48,223 bases of DNA from Telluria aromaticivorans (GCF_013003915.1 NZ_JABAIV010000014.1:1-48223); one strand, 5' to 3'. Numbered from the stretch's first letter, positions 1-8,052 are shown. Program-made: numbers and translations. The notes: generated by a model from the letters alone, not told the origin.

Positions 1-51
1 ACGCAGGGCACCACGGCAGCGAAGAAAGCATCCGCTCAAAAGCGAGTGTGA
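1..51 (+). CDS. C-terminal tail of an IS-encoded protein (partial)
   Basis: The frame starting at base 1 is open and reads TQGTTAAKKASAQKRV before a TGA at 49-51, about 60 bp before the IS end. An Ala/Lys-rich tail ending just inside a terminal repeat is what one expects of the last gene of an IS. Only 16 residues are visible, so no protein family can be assigned. Confidence 0.35.
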   Translation, partial: TQGTTAAKKASAQKRV

Positions 52-111
52 CTTTTGGAAAACGGACATTTTAACTTTGCTAAAAGCGGACATTTCTACT
101 TTGCTGTTACA
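1..111 (+). mobile_element. Right end of an insertion sequence (partial copy)
   Basis: Read on the minus strand from position 111 leftwards, the sequence starts TGTAACA and then holds GCAAAGTAGAAATGTCC followed by a degenerate second copy 24 bp further in. The same arrangement, in register for about 50 bp, is found at 48110 on the plus strand at the other edge of the window. These are therefore matching terminal inverted repeats with internal direct repeats. The end lies against GGGTG (112-116). TG...CA termini and several subterminal repeats are known for IS21-like elements, but no transposase domain is visible here, so the family is not established. Confidence 0.7.
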
Positions 112-152
112 GGGTGGGCAAGTCCCTTGCCCGCGCGTTCAACTACACGATG
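112..152 (+). repeat. Dispersed CGTAGGGTGGGC palindrome, 5' part replaced by IS
   Basis: GGGTGGGCAAG then a short loop then CTTGCCCGCGCGTTCAA is one arm pair of the intergenic repeat seen complete at 7939, 9776 and 32538. The first bases (CGTA) are missing because the IS end at 111 lies directly against GGGTG. Confidence 0.7.
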
Positions 153-165
153 ATCCGTCGCATAA

Positions 166-203
166 ACAAAAAGCCCGGCTTGCTCACGCAGCCGGGCTTT
201 TTT
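166..203 (-). terminator. Rho-independent terminator of ppiD (bidirectional)
   Basis: A perfect 10-bp stem (171-180 with 190-199, AAGCCCGGCT/AGCCGGGCTT) has a 9-nt loop and is flanked by an A-run on one side and six Ts on the other. It lies just past the ppiD stop and could work in both directions. Confidence 0.85.
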
Positions 204-216
204 AACGCGCCAGGAA

Positions 217-2139
217 TTACTGCGCGTCGGTCTTCACACCCAGCTGCGACGGCTGCACATTGAGCTTGGCCTTGGCCTTGGTCTTGAGCGCTTCGACGTA
301 GTTGTACATCTCCGACTGGCCCACCAGGGTGGAGATCTGCTGCGCTTCCTGCTTGCGGCGGGCGGCGTCCGGCTGGGCCGGCTGCGCGATCCTGCCGATG
401 CGGTAGACGCCATAACCCTGGCCCGGCAGCTCGACACCCACGTAGGCCGGCAGCTTGGTGACGTCAGCCTTCAGCACGGCGATGGCCGCGGTGGTGTTGA
501 TGCCTGGCTCCTTGGTGCGCGAGACCAGCTTCGCTTCGCCGAAACCGGTGGCGTCGCCCGAGGCTTTTGCAGCAGCCAGCTTGGCTTCGCCGGCCTGGCG
601 TGCCAGGCGCGCCGCTTCTTCCAGCGTCACGCGCTGGCGGATGGCGGCATCGACTTCTGCCAGCGGACGCTTGGTGGCCGGCTTGAACTCGACCACGCGG
701 CCCGACATCAGCACGCTCGGCGCCACTTCGATGGCGTCGGTGTTGCGCTTGTTCTTGATCGCATCCGTGCCGAAGATCGCGGCCAGGAATTTCGCATGGT
801 TGAACGGCGCCTGGGCCATCTGCGGGCTCGGGGTGCGAGTCAGCGCATCGACGGTCTCGATCTTCAGGCCCAGCTTGTCGGCGACCGGCTTCAGGCTGTC
901 CGCCTGCTCGTACACCATGTTGGTGAAGACCTCGGCCAGCTCCGAATACTTCTTCGACATCTTCTGCTTTTTCAGGTCGGCCGCGATTTCTTCTTTCGCG
1001 CTGTCCAGTGGCTTCTGCGCCGCCGGCTTGACCGCGGTGACCTTGATGATGTGATAGCCGAATTCCGACTGCACCAGTCCGCTGGTCTCGCCGTCTTTCA
1101 GGGCGTAGATCGCATCCTCGACCGGCTTGACGAAGGCGCCCTTCTCGACCACGCCGAGGTCGCCGCCGGCCTGGGCCGAGCCCGGATCCTGCGATTGCGC
1201 CTTGGCGATCTCTGCGAAGTTGGCCGGGTTCTTGCGCACTTCAGCCAGCACGGCTTCGGCTTTCGCCTTGGCTGCCGCCTGATCCGCCGGCTTCGCATCG
1301 CGCGCCAGGTTGACCAGGATGTGGCTGGCGGTCCGCTGTTCCGGCGTCGTATAGCTCTTGACGTTCTTGTTGTAGTAGTCGGCGACTTCAGCGTCGGTCA
1401 CCTGGGTCTGGCTGGCGACGACGTCGGCGTTGAAGACGACGTATTCGGCCTTGACCTGTTCGGGAATCGTGAACAGCTGGGCGTTCTTGTCGTAATAGGC
1501 CTTGACCATCGCGTCGGTGATTTTCACCTGCGGCAGGTAGGCGGCGACCGGGAACAGCAGTTCCTGGACTTCGCGTTCCTGGTCGTTGATGTCCGACAGG
1601 CGGGTCGCCACGCTGCGCGGTGCGAAGGCGGTCGCCTCGATCGAGCTGGAGATCTGCTGCACGGCGAGGTCGCGGCGCAGGCGCTGGTCGAACATCGCCG
1701 GCGTCATGCCCTGCGCGGCCAGCGCGGACTTGTACTGCTCCATGTCGAAGGTCCCGTCAGGTTTGCGGAAGGCCTCGATCGCCAGGATGCTCTTCTGCAA
1801 GGCTGCGTCGCTGACGGTCACGTTGCCGCGTGCGATCTCGGCGGCGACGGCGCGCTCGGCCACCAGGTTGTTCAGGATGGCCTGCTTGGCTTCCGCGGTC
1901 TCGAACATCTTCTGGTCGAATTGGGCACCCATCATGCGGCGCGCCTGGTCGATCTGACGGCGCTGGGCTTCTTCCCATTCCTGCTGGGTGACCTTTTGGC
2001 CGGCCACGGTCGCTACGCTCGACGCCGCGTCGCCGCGGTCCTGGTAACTGTCGACACCGACTAACACGAAGGACGGCACGATGATCACGAGTAGCAGCCC
2101 CTGCATCACGCGCTTGTTATTACGGACAAATTCAAACAT
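217..2139 (-). CDS. ppiD: Periplasmic folding chaperone / peptidyl-prolyl isomerase PpiD
   Basis: The 640-residue product has a short cytoplasmic N-terminus (MFEFVRNNKR), one membrane anchor at about residues 12-30, and a long periplasmic part. A SurA-like N-terminal chaperone region is followed by a parvulin (PpiC-type) domain at roughly residues 265-370, with the markers ASHILV, GGDLG and FGYHIIKV. PpiD sits at the SecYEG exit and helps newly exported proteins fold; this is family knowledge. Length matches E. coli PpiD (623). It is last in the conserved order clpP-clpX-lon-hupB-ppiD. The tRNA-Asp unit upstream ends at a strong terminator (2204-2230), so ppiD must use its own promoter within about 65 bp. 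That gap holds an AGAACCT/AGGTTCT inverted repeat (2169-2189). Confidence 0.95.
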   Translation of the reverse strand: MFEFVRNNKRVMQGLLLVIIVPSFVLVGVDSYQDRGDAASSVATVAGQKVTQQEWEEAQRRQIDQARRMMGAQFDQKMFETAEAKQAILNNLVAERAVAAEIARGNVTVSDAALQKSILAIEAFRKPDGTFDMEQYKSALAAQGMTPAMFDQRLRRDLAVQQISSSIEATAFAPRSVATRLSDINDQEREVQELLFPVAAYLPQVKITDAMVKAYYDKNAQLFTIPEQVKAEYVVFNADVVASQTQVTDAEVADYYNKNVKSYTTPEQRTASHILVNLARDAKPADQAAAKAKAEAVLAEVRKNPANFAEIAKAQSQDPGSAQAGGDLGVVEKGAFVKPVEDAIYALKDGETSGLVQSEFGYHIIKVTAVKPAAQKPLDSAKEEIAADLKKQKMSKKYSELAEVFTNMVYEQADSLKPVADKLGLKIETVDALTRTPSPQMAQAPFNHAKFLAAIFGTDAIKNKRNTDAIEVAPSVLMSGRVVEFKPATKRPLAEVDAAIRQRVTLEEAARLARQAGEAKLAAAKASGDATGFGEAKLVSRTKEPGINTTAAIAVLKADVTKLPAYVGVELPGQGYGVYRIGRIAQPAQPDAARRKQEAQQISTLVGQSEMYNYVEALKTKAKAKLNVQPSQLGVKTDAQ

Positions 2140-2203
2140 GGTCAGCCATTCAAGGTTGATAATGCTTTAGAACCTCGTTGATAGGTTCTCAACAGCACAT
2201 GTT

Positions 2204-2230
2204 AAAAAAAAAGGCGAACTCGCGTTCGCC
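2204..2230 (-). terminator. Terminator of the hupB/tRNA-Asp unit
   Basis: Read on the minus strand: GGCGAAC, a 4-nt loop, GTTCGCC, then nine Ts. It lies downstream of the tRNA-Asp pair and upstream of ppiD, so it separates the two transcription units. Confidence 0.9.
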
Positions 2231-2281
2231 CCTTCTTGTTTCCCATTCAGCTTTTTCAAGCTGCCGGGTACGACTGAATTC

Positions 2282-2358
2282 TGGCGGAGCGGACGGGACT
2301 CGAACCCGCGACCCCCGGCGTGACAGGCCGGTATTCTAACCAACTGAACTACCGCTCC
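2282..2358 (-). tRNA. tRNA-Asp(GTC), second copy
   Basis: 77 nt including an encoded 3' CCA. It folds as a cloverleaf with acceptor stem GGAGCGG/CCGCTCC, anticodon loop CTGTCAC (anticodon GTC) and a T-arm with GGTTCGAGTCC. It is identical over its whole length to the copy at 2378-2454. Confidence 0.98.
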
Positions 2359-2377
2359 AGAATAATGTTGTGGATGT

Positions 2378-2454
2378 TGGCGGAGCGGACGGGACTCGAA
2401 CCCGCGACCCCCGGCGTGACAGGCCGGTATTCTAACCAACTGAACTACCGCTCC
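2378..2454 (-). tRNA. tRNA-Asp(GTC), first copy
   Basis: 77 nt with an encoded CCA and anticodon GTC. It is 19 bp upstream of the identical second copy in transcription order and 66 bp downstream of hupB. The short spacer and the single terminator after both point to one precursor RNA. Confidence 0.98.
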
Positions 2455-2520
2455 AACAAAAACACGTCATCGCATTACCCTTTCGGGTAGTGCTCCCTGC
2501 ATGTCACTGCAGAGAAGGCA

Positions 2521-2793
2521 TTAGTTTACAGCATCTTTCAGAGCTTTACCAGCCTTAAATTTTGGAACCTTGGCAGCCTTGATCTTGATGGGTTCCTTGG
2601 TGCGAGGATCGCGGCCGGTACGCGCGGCGCGATCGCCCACGGTGAAGGTGCCGAAGCCGACCAGCGTGACGCTGTCGTTCTTCTTCAGGCTTTCCGTCAC
2701 AGCGATGATCATCGCGTCGAGTGCGCGCGTGGCCGAAGCCTTGGTGATGTCCGCGGACTTCGCGATTTCTTCGATCAGTTCTGTCTTGTTCAC
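2521..2793 (-). CDS. hupB: Nucleoid protein HU-beta
   Basis: 90 residues with a typical HU fold: N-terminal helices (MNKTELIEEIAKSADITKA), the VGFGTF turn, and the DNA-binding arm with GRDPRTKEPIKIKA, ending in KFKAGKALKDAVN. HU binds DNA without sequence preference, bends it and compacts the nucleoid. The start codon is GTG (2791-2793), supported by a GAGGG Shine-Dalgarno sequence five bases upstream. A near-consensus sigma-70 promoter lies 60-88 bp upstream. The position between lon and ppiD is the usual proteobacterial one. Confidence 0.97.
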   Translation of the reverse strand: MNKTELIEEIAKSADITKASATRALDAMIIAVTESLKKNDSVTLVGFGTFTVGDRAARTGRDPRTKEPIKIKAAKVPKFKAGKALKDAVN

Positions 2794-2852
2794 TCTAACC
2801 CTCGTTTATTCGTTCGACGCTCATGCGCCTACATGCAAAAGTGCAAGCGCGT

Positions 2853-2881
2853 ATTAAACAAGGGCAACATTATTCTGTCAA
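2853..2881 (-). promoter_or_regulatory. sigma-70 promoter of hupB
   Basis: On the minus strand, TTGACA (2876-2881) is separated by exactly 17 bp from TTTAAT (2853-2858). This is a full -35 consensus and a five-of-six -10 at ideal spacing, about 60 bp before the GTG start. Confidence 0.75.
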
Positions 2882-2973
2882 GCAACATGCGTGGCGCATG
2901 AAGGTGTTGAGGTGCATATGTCGCTATTTGTATGTGATACGAATATCGATTGTGCTGCTGGCTGGCGGACGAA

Positions 2974-3090
2974 CCTGGATCCCGGCCTTCGCCGGGATGA
3001 CGGATTTACCGCAGGCGGCAAAAACGAAGCCGCTGCTCGAATAGCTTCACAACATCCACCAACGTCGTTCCGGCGCAGGCCGGAACCCAA
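2974..3090. repeat. Inverted pair of intergenic repeats in the hupB-lon gap
   Basis: The 368-bp gap between hupB and lon holds two related hairpin elements in opposite orientation. One is at about 2974-3003 (TGGATCCCGGCCTTCGCCGG, then GATGACG) and the other at 3063-3090 (CGTCGTTCCGGCGCAGGCCG, then GAACCCA). They match the type of CGTC(A/G)TTCC...GGAACCCA intergenic repeat common in Burkholderiales and Xanthomonadales (recalled, not searched). No gene is supported between them. Confidence 0.6.
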
Positions 3091-3113
3091 GTATTCGCGC
3101 GAAACGCTGACCC

Positions 3114-3141
3114 AAAAAAACAGGCGCCCGCAGGCGCCTGT
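3114..3141 (-). terminator. Terminator of lon
   Basis: On the minus strand a 9-bp perfect stem (ACAGGCGCC/GGCGCCTGT) with a 4-nt loop is followed by seven Ts. It lies 20 bp past the lon stop codon. Confidence 0.9.
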
Positions 3142-3161
3142 CTTGAAGATCACAACAACGA

Positions 3162-5570
3162 TCAGTGCTTGACCACGTCGGTCTGCCCATCCGCAGCCGC
3201 GGCAGGCGCCACGGCCACCGTTGCCGGTGCGTCGACGATGGGTTCCGGCAGGCGTTCCAGGGCAACCTCGAGTACCTTCTCGATCCAGCGCACCGGCACG
3301 ATCTCGAGCTTGTTCTTGACGTTGTCCGGGATCTCGGCCAGGTCCTTCACGTTCTGCTCGGGGATCAAGACCGTCTTGATGCCGCCGCGATGCGCCGCCA
3401 GCAGCTTCTCTTTCAGGCCGCCGATCGGCAGCACTTCGCCGCGCAGCGTGATCTCGCCCGTCATCGCCACGTCCGCACGGACCGGGATGCCGGTGAAGGC
3501 CGAGACCAAGGCGGTGGTCATGCCGATACCGGCAGACGGGCCATCCTTCGGCGTCGCGCCTTCCGGCACGTGGATGTGGATGTCGTTCTTTTCAAAAGCT
3601 TCCGCCTTGATGCCGAAACGCTGGGCGCGCGAGCGCACCACGGTGCGGGCTGCCTCGATCGATTCCTTCATCACGTCGCCCAGGGTACCGGTGCGGATGA
3701 TCGCGCCCTTGCCCGGCACGTTGACGGCTTCGATCGTCAGCAGGTCGCCGCCGACTTCGGTCCAGGCAAGACCAACCACCTGGCCGACCTGGTTCTGCTT
3801 CTCGGCCACGCCGAAATCGTAGCGGCGCACACCCAGGAACTTGTCCAGGTTCTTGCCGTTGACGATGACGCGCTTTTCCGTCTTCTTCAGCAGCAGCATC
3901 TTGACGACCTTGCGGCAGATCTTGGAGATCTCGCGGTCCAGCGAACGCACGCCCGCTTCACGGGTGTAGTAGCGGATGATGTCGCGCACCGCGGTCTCTT
4001 CGACCTTGATCTCTTCTTCCTTCAAGCCGTTGGCTTTCAGCTGCTTCGGCAACAGGTAGCGCTGGGCGATGCTGGTCTTCTCGTCTTCGGTGTAACCCGA
4101 CAGGCGGATGACTTCCATGCGGTCCAGCAGCGCCGGCGGGATATTGTACGAGTTCGAGGTCGCCACGAACATCACGTCCGACAGGTCGAAGTCCACTTCG
4201 AGGTAATGGTCCGAGAACGTGTGGTTCTGTTCCGGGTCCAGCACTTCTAACAGGGCCGACGACGGGTCGCCGCGGAAGTCCGCGCCCATCTTGTCGATCT
4301 CGTCCAGCAGGAACAGCGGGTTGCGCACGCCGACTTTCGCCAGCGATTGCAGCACCTTGCCCGGCATCGAGCCGATATAGGTGCGGCGGTGGCCGCGGAT
4401 CTCGGCTTCGTCGCGCACGCCGCCCAGGGCCATGCGCACGAACTTGCGGTTCGTGGCACGGGCAATGGACTGGCCCAGCGAGGTCTTACCCACGCCCGGA
4501 GGACCCACGAAGCACAGGATCGGGGCCTTCAGCTTGTCGACGCGCTGTTGGACTGCAAGATATTCCAGGATACGTTCTTTAATTTTGTCGAGCCCATAGT
4601 GGTCGGCTTCGAGCACGTTCTGGGCATTCTCGAGGTCGATGGTGACTTTCGACTTCTTGCGCCATGGCAGCGAGACCAGGGTGTCGATGTAGTTGCGCAC
4701 GACGGTGGCTTCGGCCGACATCGGCGACATCAGCTTGAGCTTGCGGATTTCGGCCTGCGCTTTTTCCAGTGCCTCTTTCGGCATCTTGGCGGCGATCACC
4801 TTCTTCTCGAGCTCTTCGATGTCAGCGCCCTCTTCGCCTTCACCCAGCTCTTTCTGGATGGCCTTGACCTGTTCGTTCAGGTAATACTCGCGCTGCGACT
4901 TTTCCATCTGGCGCTTGACGCGGCCACGGATGCGCTTCTCGACCTGCAGGATGTCCAGTTCGCCTTCGAGCTGGCCGAGCAGGTGCTCCAGGCGCTTGGC
5001 GACGTTGAAGATCTCCAGGATGACCTGCTTTTGCTCGAGCTTGAGCGGCAGGTGGGCGGCAACGGTATCGGCCAGGCGGCCGGCGTCGTCGATGCCTGCC
5101 AGCGATGCCAGGATCTCCGGCGGGATTTTTTTATTGAGTTTGACGTACTGGTCGAACTGCTGGACGATGGCGCGGCGCATGGCCTCGACTTCGGAGTCGT
5201 CGCCGACCTCCGATTCGACCGGGGTCAGTTCGGCGGTAAAGTGGGTAGCGCCATCGGTGATGGTATCGATGCGCGCGCGTTGCGAGCCTTCGACCAGTAC
5301 CTTTACGGTACCGTCGGGAAGCTTGAGCATCTGCAGGATATTGGCCACGCAGCCGATTTCGTAGATGTCTTCGGCAGAAGGTTCGTCCTTGGCGGCGGCT
5401 TTCTGTGCGGCCAGCATGATGCTCTTGCCCTGCTCCATCGCGGCTTCGAGGGCCTTGATGGATTTAGGACGGCCAACGAACAGAGGTATCACCATATGCG
5501 GGAACACGACCACGTCGCGCAACGGCAAAAGGGGCAGCGTCGTTTGCTCGGTTAATTTCGGAGTTGTCAT
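3162..5570 (-). CDS. lon: ATP-dependent protease Lon
   Basis: 802 residues, the normal length of bacterial LonA. The N-terminal substrate-binding domain (about 10-205) is followed by a coiled-coil part and an AAA+ ATPase with Walker A GPPGVGKT at 356-363 and Walker B FLLDEIDK. The C-terminal peptidase carries the Ser of PKDGPSAG and a downstream Lys in the GLKEKLLAAHRGG segment, the Lon Ser-Lys dyad. Lon degrades misfolded proteins and short-lived regulators in the cytoplasm. The start is supported by AAGG seven to eight bases upstream. A heat-shock-like promoter is visible upstream, and a strong terminator follows. Confidence 0.97.
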   Translation of the reverse strand: MTTPKLTEQTTLPLLPLRDVVVFPHMVIPLFVGRPKSIKALEAAMEQGKSIMLAAQKAAAKDEPSAEDIYEIGCVANILQMLKLPDGTVKVLVEGSQRARIDTITDGATHFTAELTPVESEVGDDSEVEAMRRAIVQQFDQYVKLNKKIPPEILASLAGIDDAGRLADTVAAHLPLKLEQKQVILEIFNVAKRLEHLLGQLEGELDILQVEKRIRGRVKRQMEKSQREYYLNEQVKAIQKELGEGEEGADIEELEKKVIAAKMPKEALEKAQAEIRKLKLMSPMSAEATVVRNYIDTLVSLPWRKKSKVTIDLENAQNVLEADHYGLDKIKERILEYLAVQQRVDKLKAPILCFVGPPGVGKTSLGQSIARATNRKFVRMALGGVRDEAEIRGHRRTYIGSMPGKVLQSLAKVGVRNPLFLLDEIDKMGADFRGDPSSALLEVLDPEQNHTFSDHYLEVDFDLSDVMFVATSNSYNIPPALLDRMEVIRLSGYTEDEKTSIAQRYLLPKQLKANGLKEEEIKVEETAVRDIIRYYTREAGVRSLDREISKICRKVVKMLLLKKTEKRVIVNGKNLDKFLGVRRYDFGVAEKQNQVGQVVGLAWTEVGGDLLTIEAVNVPGKGAIIRTGTLGDVMKESIEAARTVVRSRAQRFGIKAEAFEKNDIHIHVPEGATPKDGPSAGIGMTTALVSAFTGIPVRADVAMTGEITLRGEVLPIGGLKEKLLAAHRGGIKTVLIPEQNVKDLAEIPDNVKNKLEIVPVRWIEKVLEVALERLPEPIVDAPATVAVAPAAAADGQTDVVKH

Positions 5571-5597
5571 GGCGTACCTTATAAAAGCGTGTTGCTG

Positions 5598-5629
5598 AAC
5601 TTGGGCACTCGCAGGGTAAATCTCAAGGC
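5598..5629 (-). promoter_or_regulatory. Possible sigma-32 (heat-shock) promoter of lon
   Basis: On the minus strand, GCCTTGAG (5622-5629) and CCCAAGTT (5598-5605) are 16 bp apart. This resembles the CTTGAA / CCCCAT-T pattern of sigma-32 promoters, with a weak -10. lon is a classic heat-shock gene, so the match is plausible but imperfect. Confidence 0.35.
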
Positions 5630-5712
5630 CACTGCGAAAATATTTTCTTCAAGTAAAACTTTATCAATTAACGAAGAATATAGCCGTTCCAATAAAATCC
5701 GGTTTTCAAATG

Positions 5713-5752
5713 AAAAAGCCACCGCCCGGGCTTACCCCGGCGAGTGGCTTTT
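5713..5752 (-). terminator. Terminator of clpX
   Basis: A long stem (AAAAGCCAC 5714-5722 with GTGGCTTTT 5744-5752) has further GC pairing inside. On the minus strand it ends in a run of five Ts. It lies about 90 bp past the clpX stop and before the lon promoter region, so clpX and lon are separate units. Confidence 0.85.
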
Positions 5753-5841
5753 CGAATGAAGCCTGCGTCTTTTATTGAAGTAAATTGTACCTTCAAGAAT
5801 CCGTACGGCAAGAGTTTTGTTGCAACCGCGCAGCCCTTTTT

Positions 5842-7110
5842 TCAGTTTTCGCCGGAAGCTTTTGGCGATTCACTGTAAATAAGCAAAGGTTTAGCTGCGT
5901 TCGTGATCGTATTTTCATCAATAACGACTTTCACGACATTTTGCTGGCTTGGCAATTCATACATTACGTCGAGCAGCGCGTGTTCCAGGATCGAACGCAG
6001 GCCGCGGGCACCGGTCTTGCGCGCCAATGCTTTACGGGCAATTGCGTGCAAGGCCGCAGGACGTATTTCGAGTTCGGCGCCTTCCATTTCAAGCAGCTTC
6101 GAGTACTGTTTGATCAAAGCATTTTTCGGCTCGATCAGGATCTGGATCAGTGCCTCTTCGGTCAGCTCGTTGAGCGTGGCGACCACCGGCAGGCGGCCGA
6201 CCAGTTCAGGGATGAGGCCGAACTTGATCAGGTCTTCCGGCTCGGCTTCCATCATGATCTCGCTGGCCGCGCGCTGGCTCTGGCTCTTGACCGTGGCGCC
6301 GAAGCCGATGCCGCCCTTTTCCGACCGGTTCTGCACGATCTTGGCCAGGCCGTCGAAGGCGCCGCCGCAGATGAACATGATGTTGGTCGTGTCGATCTGG
6401 ACGAAGTCCTGGTTCGGGTGCTTGCGGCCGCCTTGTGGCGGCACCGATGCCATGGTGCCTTCGATCAGTTTCAGCAATGCCTGCTGCACACCCTCGCCCG
6501 ACACGTCACGCGTGATCGACGGGTTATCGGACTTGCGCGAGATCTTGTCGATCTCGTCGATGTAGACGATGCCGCGCTGGGCCTTGTCGACTTCGTAATT
6601 GCAGCTTTGCAGCAGCTTCTGGATGATGTTCTCGACGTCTTCGCCGACATAGCCGGCTTCGGTCAGCGTGGTCGCGTCGGCGATCACGAAGGGGACGTTG
6701 AGCATGCGCGCCAGGGTCTGGGCCAGCAGGGTCTTGCCGGAGCCGGTCGGGCCCACGAGCAGGATATTGCTCTTGGCAAGTTCAATGTCGTCTTTCTTGC
6801 CGAGGTGCTTGAGGCGCTTGTAATGGTTGTACACCGCCACCGACAGGATGCGCTTGGCCGTTTGCTGGCCGATCACGTACTGGTCGAGCAGTTCGGTGAT
6901 TTCGTGTGGCGTCGGCAGGTCGGACTTGGCGCCCGCCACCGACTCGACATTCGAAGTCTCGTCGCGGATGATGTCGTTGCACAGATCTATGCATTCATCG
7001 CAGATGAATACCGACGGTCCCGCGATCAGCTTCTTGACTTCGTGCTGGCTCTTTCCGCAGAACGAGCAATACAGAAGTTTTTCGCCGCTGGAGGATTTTT
7101 TGTCAGACAT
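5842..7110 (-). CDS. clpX: ClpXP protease ATPase subunit ClpX
   Basis: 422 residues, usual length. The N-terminal zinc-binding domain has four cysteines at 15, 18, 37 and 40 (CSFC...CDEC). The AAA+ module has Walker A GPTGSGKT at 120-127, Walker B IVYIDEIDK, and the GYVGEDVEN pore segment. The IGFGA loop used to contact ClpP is present as GGIGFGATV. ClpX recognises tagged or specific proteins, unfolds them with ATP and feeds them to ClpP. No clear Shine-Dalgarno precedes the ATG. The gene lies downstream of clpP, with the clpP terminator between them. Confidence 0.97.
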   Translation of the reverse strand: MSDKKSSSGEKLLYCSFCGKSQHEVKKLIAGPSVFICDECIDLCNDIIRDETSNVESVAGAKSDLPTPHEITELLDQYVIGQQTAKRILSVAVYNHYKRLKHLGKKDDIELAKSNILLVGPTGSGKTLLAQTLARMLNVPFVIADATTLTEAGYVGEDVENIIQKLLQSCNYEVDKAQRGIVYIDEIDKISRKSDNPSITRDVSGEGVQQALLKLIEGTMASVPPQGGRKHPNQDFVQIDTTNIMFICGGAFDGLAKIVQNRSEKGGIGFGATVKSQSQRAASEIMMEAEPEDLIKFGLIPELVGRLPVVATLNELTEEALIQILIEPKNALIKQYSKLLEMEGAELEIRPAALHAIARKALARKTGARGLRSILEHALLDVMYELPSQQNVVKVVIDENTITNAAKPLLIYSESPKASGEN

Positions 7111-7202
7111 GGGGCAGGTTATCTATTTAGTTGCTTGAATATAACGCTAATACGGACGCGCAACAAGTGCGCATACGAACATGCTACCCGAAATAAAAAC
7201 GA

Positions 7203-7235
7203 AACGCCCGAACGTCATGCGTCCGGGCGTTTTTT
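7203..7235 (-). terminator. Terminator between clpP and clpX
   Basis: AACGCCCG-AACG pairs with CGTCCGGGCGTT around a CATG-type loop. On the minus strand it is followed by TTTCGTTTTT; on the plus strand by six Ts. It is located 33 bp after clpP. Some read-through to clpX is likely, since clpX has no obvious strong promoter of its own in the remaining 90 bp. Confidence 0.75.
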
Positions 7236-7267
7236 GGCAACACCCTTGCGGGGTTGCACCGCGCTGC

Positions 7268-7885
7268 TTAGGCGCGGTTGGTAAGAACGCGGTCAATCAG
7301 GCCGTACTCGACCGATTCTTCCGCGGACATGAAGCGGTCGCGGTCGGTATCCTTGTGGATCTGCTCGATCGTCTGGCCGGTGTTGTCGGCCATGATGCGG
7401 GCCAGGCGCTCGCGCAGGTACAGGATTTCCTTGGCCTGGATCTCGATGTCCGAAGCCATGCCCTGCGAACCACCTGAGGGCTGGTGGATCATGACGCGCG
7501 AGTTCGGCAGCGAGAACCGCTTGCCCTTGGCGCCCGCGGCCAGCAGGAAGGCGCCCATCGAGGCCGCCAGGCCGGTGCACAGCGTGGAGACGTCCGGCTT
7601 GATGAAGTTCATCGTGTCGAAGATCGCCAGGCCCGCCGAGACGGAACCGCCCGGCGAGTTGATGTACAGCGAAATGTCCTTGTCCGGATTTTCGCTCTCG
7701 AGGAACAGCATCTGGGCCACGATGAGGTTGGCCATCTGGTCGTTGACAGGACCGACCAGGAAGATCACGCGTTCCTTCAGGAGGCGCGAATAGATGTCAT
7801 AGGCGCGCTCGCCGCGACCGCTTTGTTCGACCACCATCGGCACGAGGCCGAGGGCTTGGGTATCCAATGCCGGATTATGAATCAT
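7268..7885 (-). CDS. clpP: ClpP, proteolytic subunit of ClpXP/ClpAP
   Basis: 205 residues from the start MIHNPALDTQ. The frame stays open 18 codons further upstream, but AAGGA lies 11 bases before this ATG and the known ClpP N-terminus fits here. The catalytic triad is Ser109 (GLAASMG), His134 (VMIHQP) and Asp183 (DRDRF), with the SPGGSV oxyanion loop at 77-82. ClpP forms two stacked heptameric rings and degrades polypeptides delivered by ClpX or ClpA. The gene lies between tig and clpX, the standard order. Confidence 0.97.
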   Translation of the reverse strand: MIHNPALDTQALGLVPMVVEQSGRGERAYDIYSRLLKERVIFLVGPVNDQMANLIVAQMLFLESENPDKDISLYINSPGGSVSAGLAIFDTMNFIKPDVSTLCTGLAASMGAFLLAAGAKGKRFSLPNSRVMIHQPSGGSQGMASDIEIQAKEILYLRERLARIMADNTGQTIEQIHKDTDRDRFMSAEESVEYGLIDRVLTNRA

Positions 7886-7938
7886 ACCTGTCTCGTTCCT
7901 TGTTAAAAGTGGATTGCAAAAACACCGGCCACTATACA

Positions 7939-8052
7939 CGTAGGGTGGGCAGCTCCGCTGCCCACGCGGGGATCGTTGCGGGCTCCGATATCGATATCGA
8001 CGATCTTGCCTGTAACTATCACCGCGTGGGCAAGAAACTTGCCCACCCTACG
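7939..8052. repeat. Dispersed CGTAGGGTGGGC palindrome, full inverted pair
   Basis: The gap between tig and clpP is largely this element. It runs from CGTAGGGTGGGCAGC... to ...GCCCACCCTACG, and each arm is itself a hairpin (GGGCAGC/GCTGCCC; GGGCAAG/CTTGCCC). The same CGTAGGGTGGGC/CACGCG motif recurs at 112, 9776, 32538 and, shortened, at 23557 and 48101. Confidence 0.85.

Noticed and set aside
796..2064. 422-codon open frame opposite ppiD
   Set aside because: Shadow frame rich in Arg, Leu, Gly and Asp without recognisable domains.
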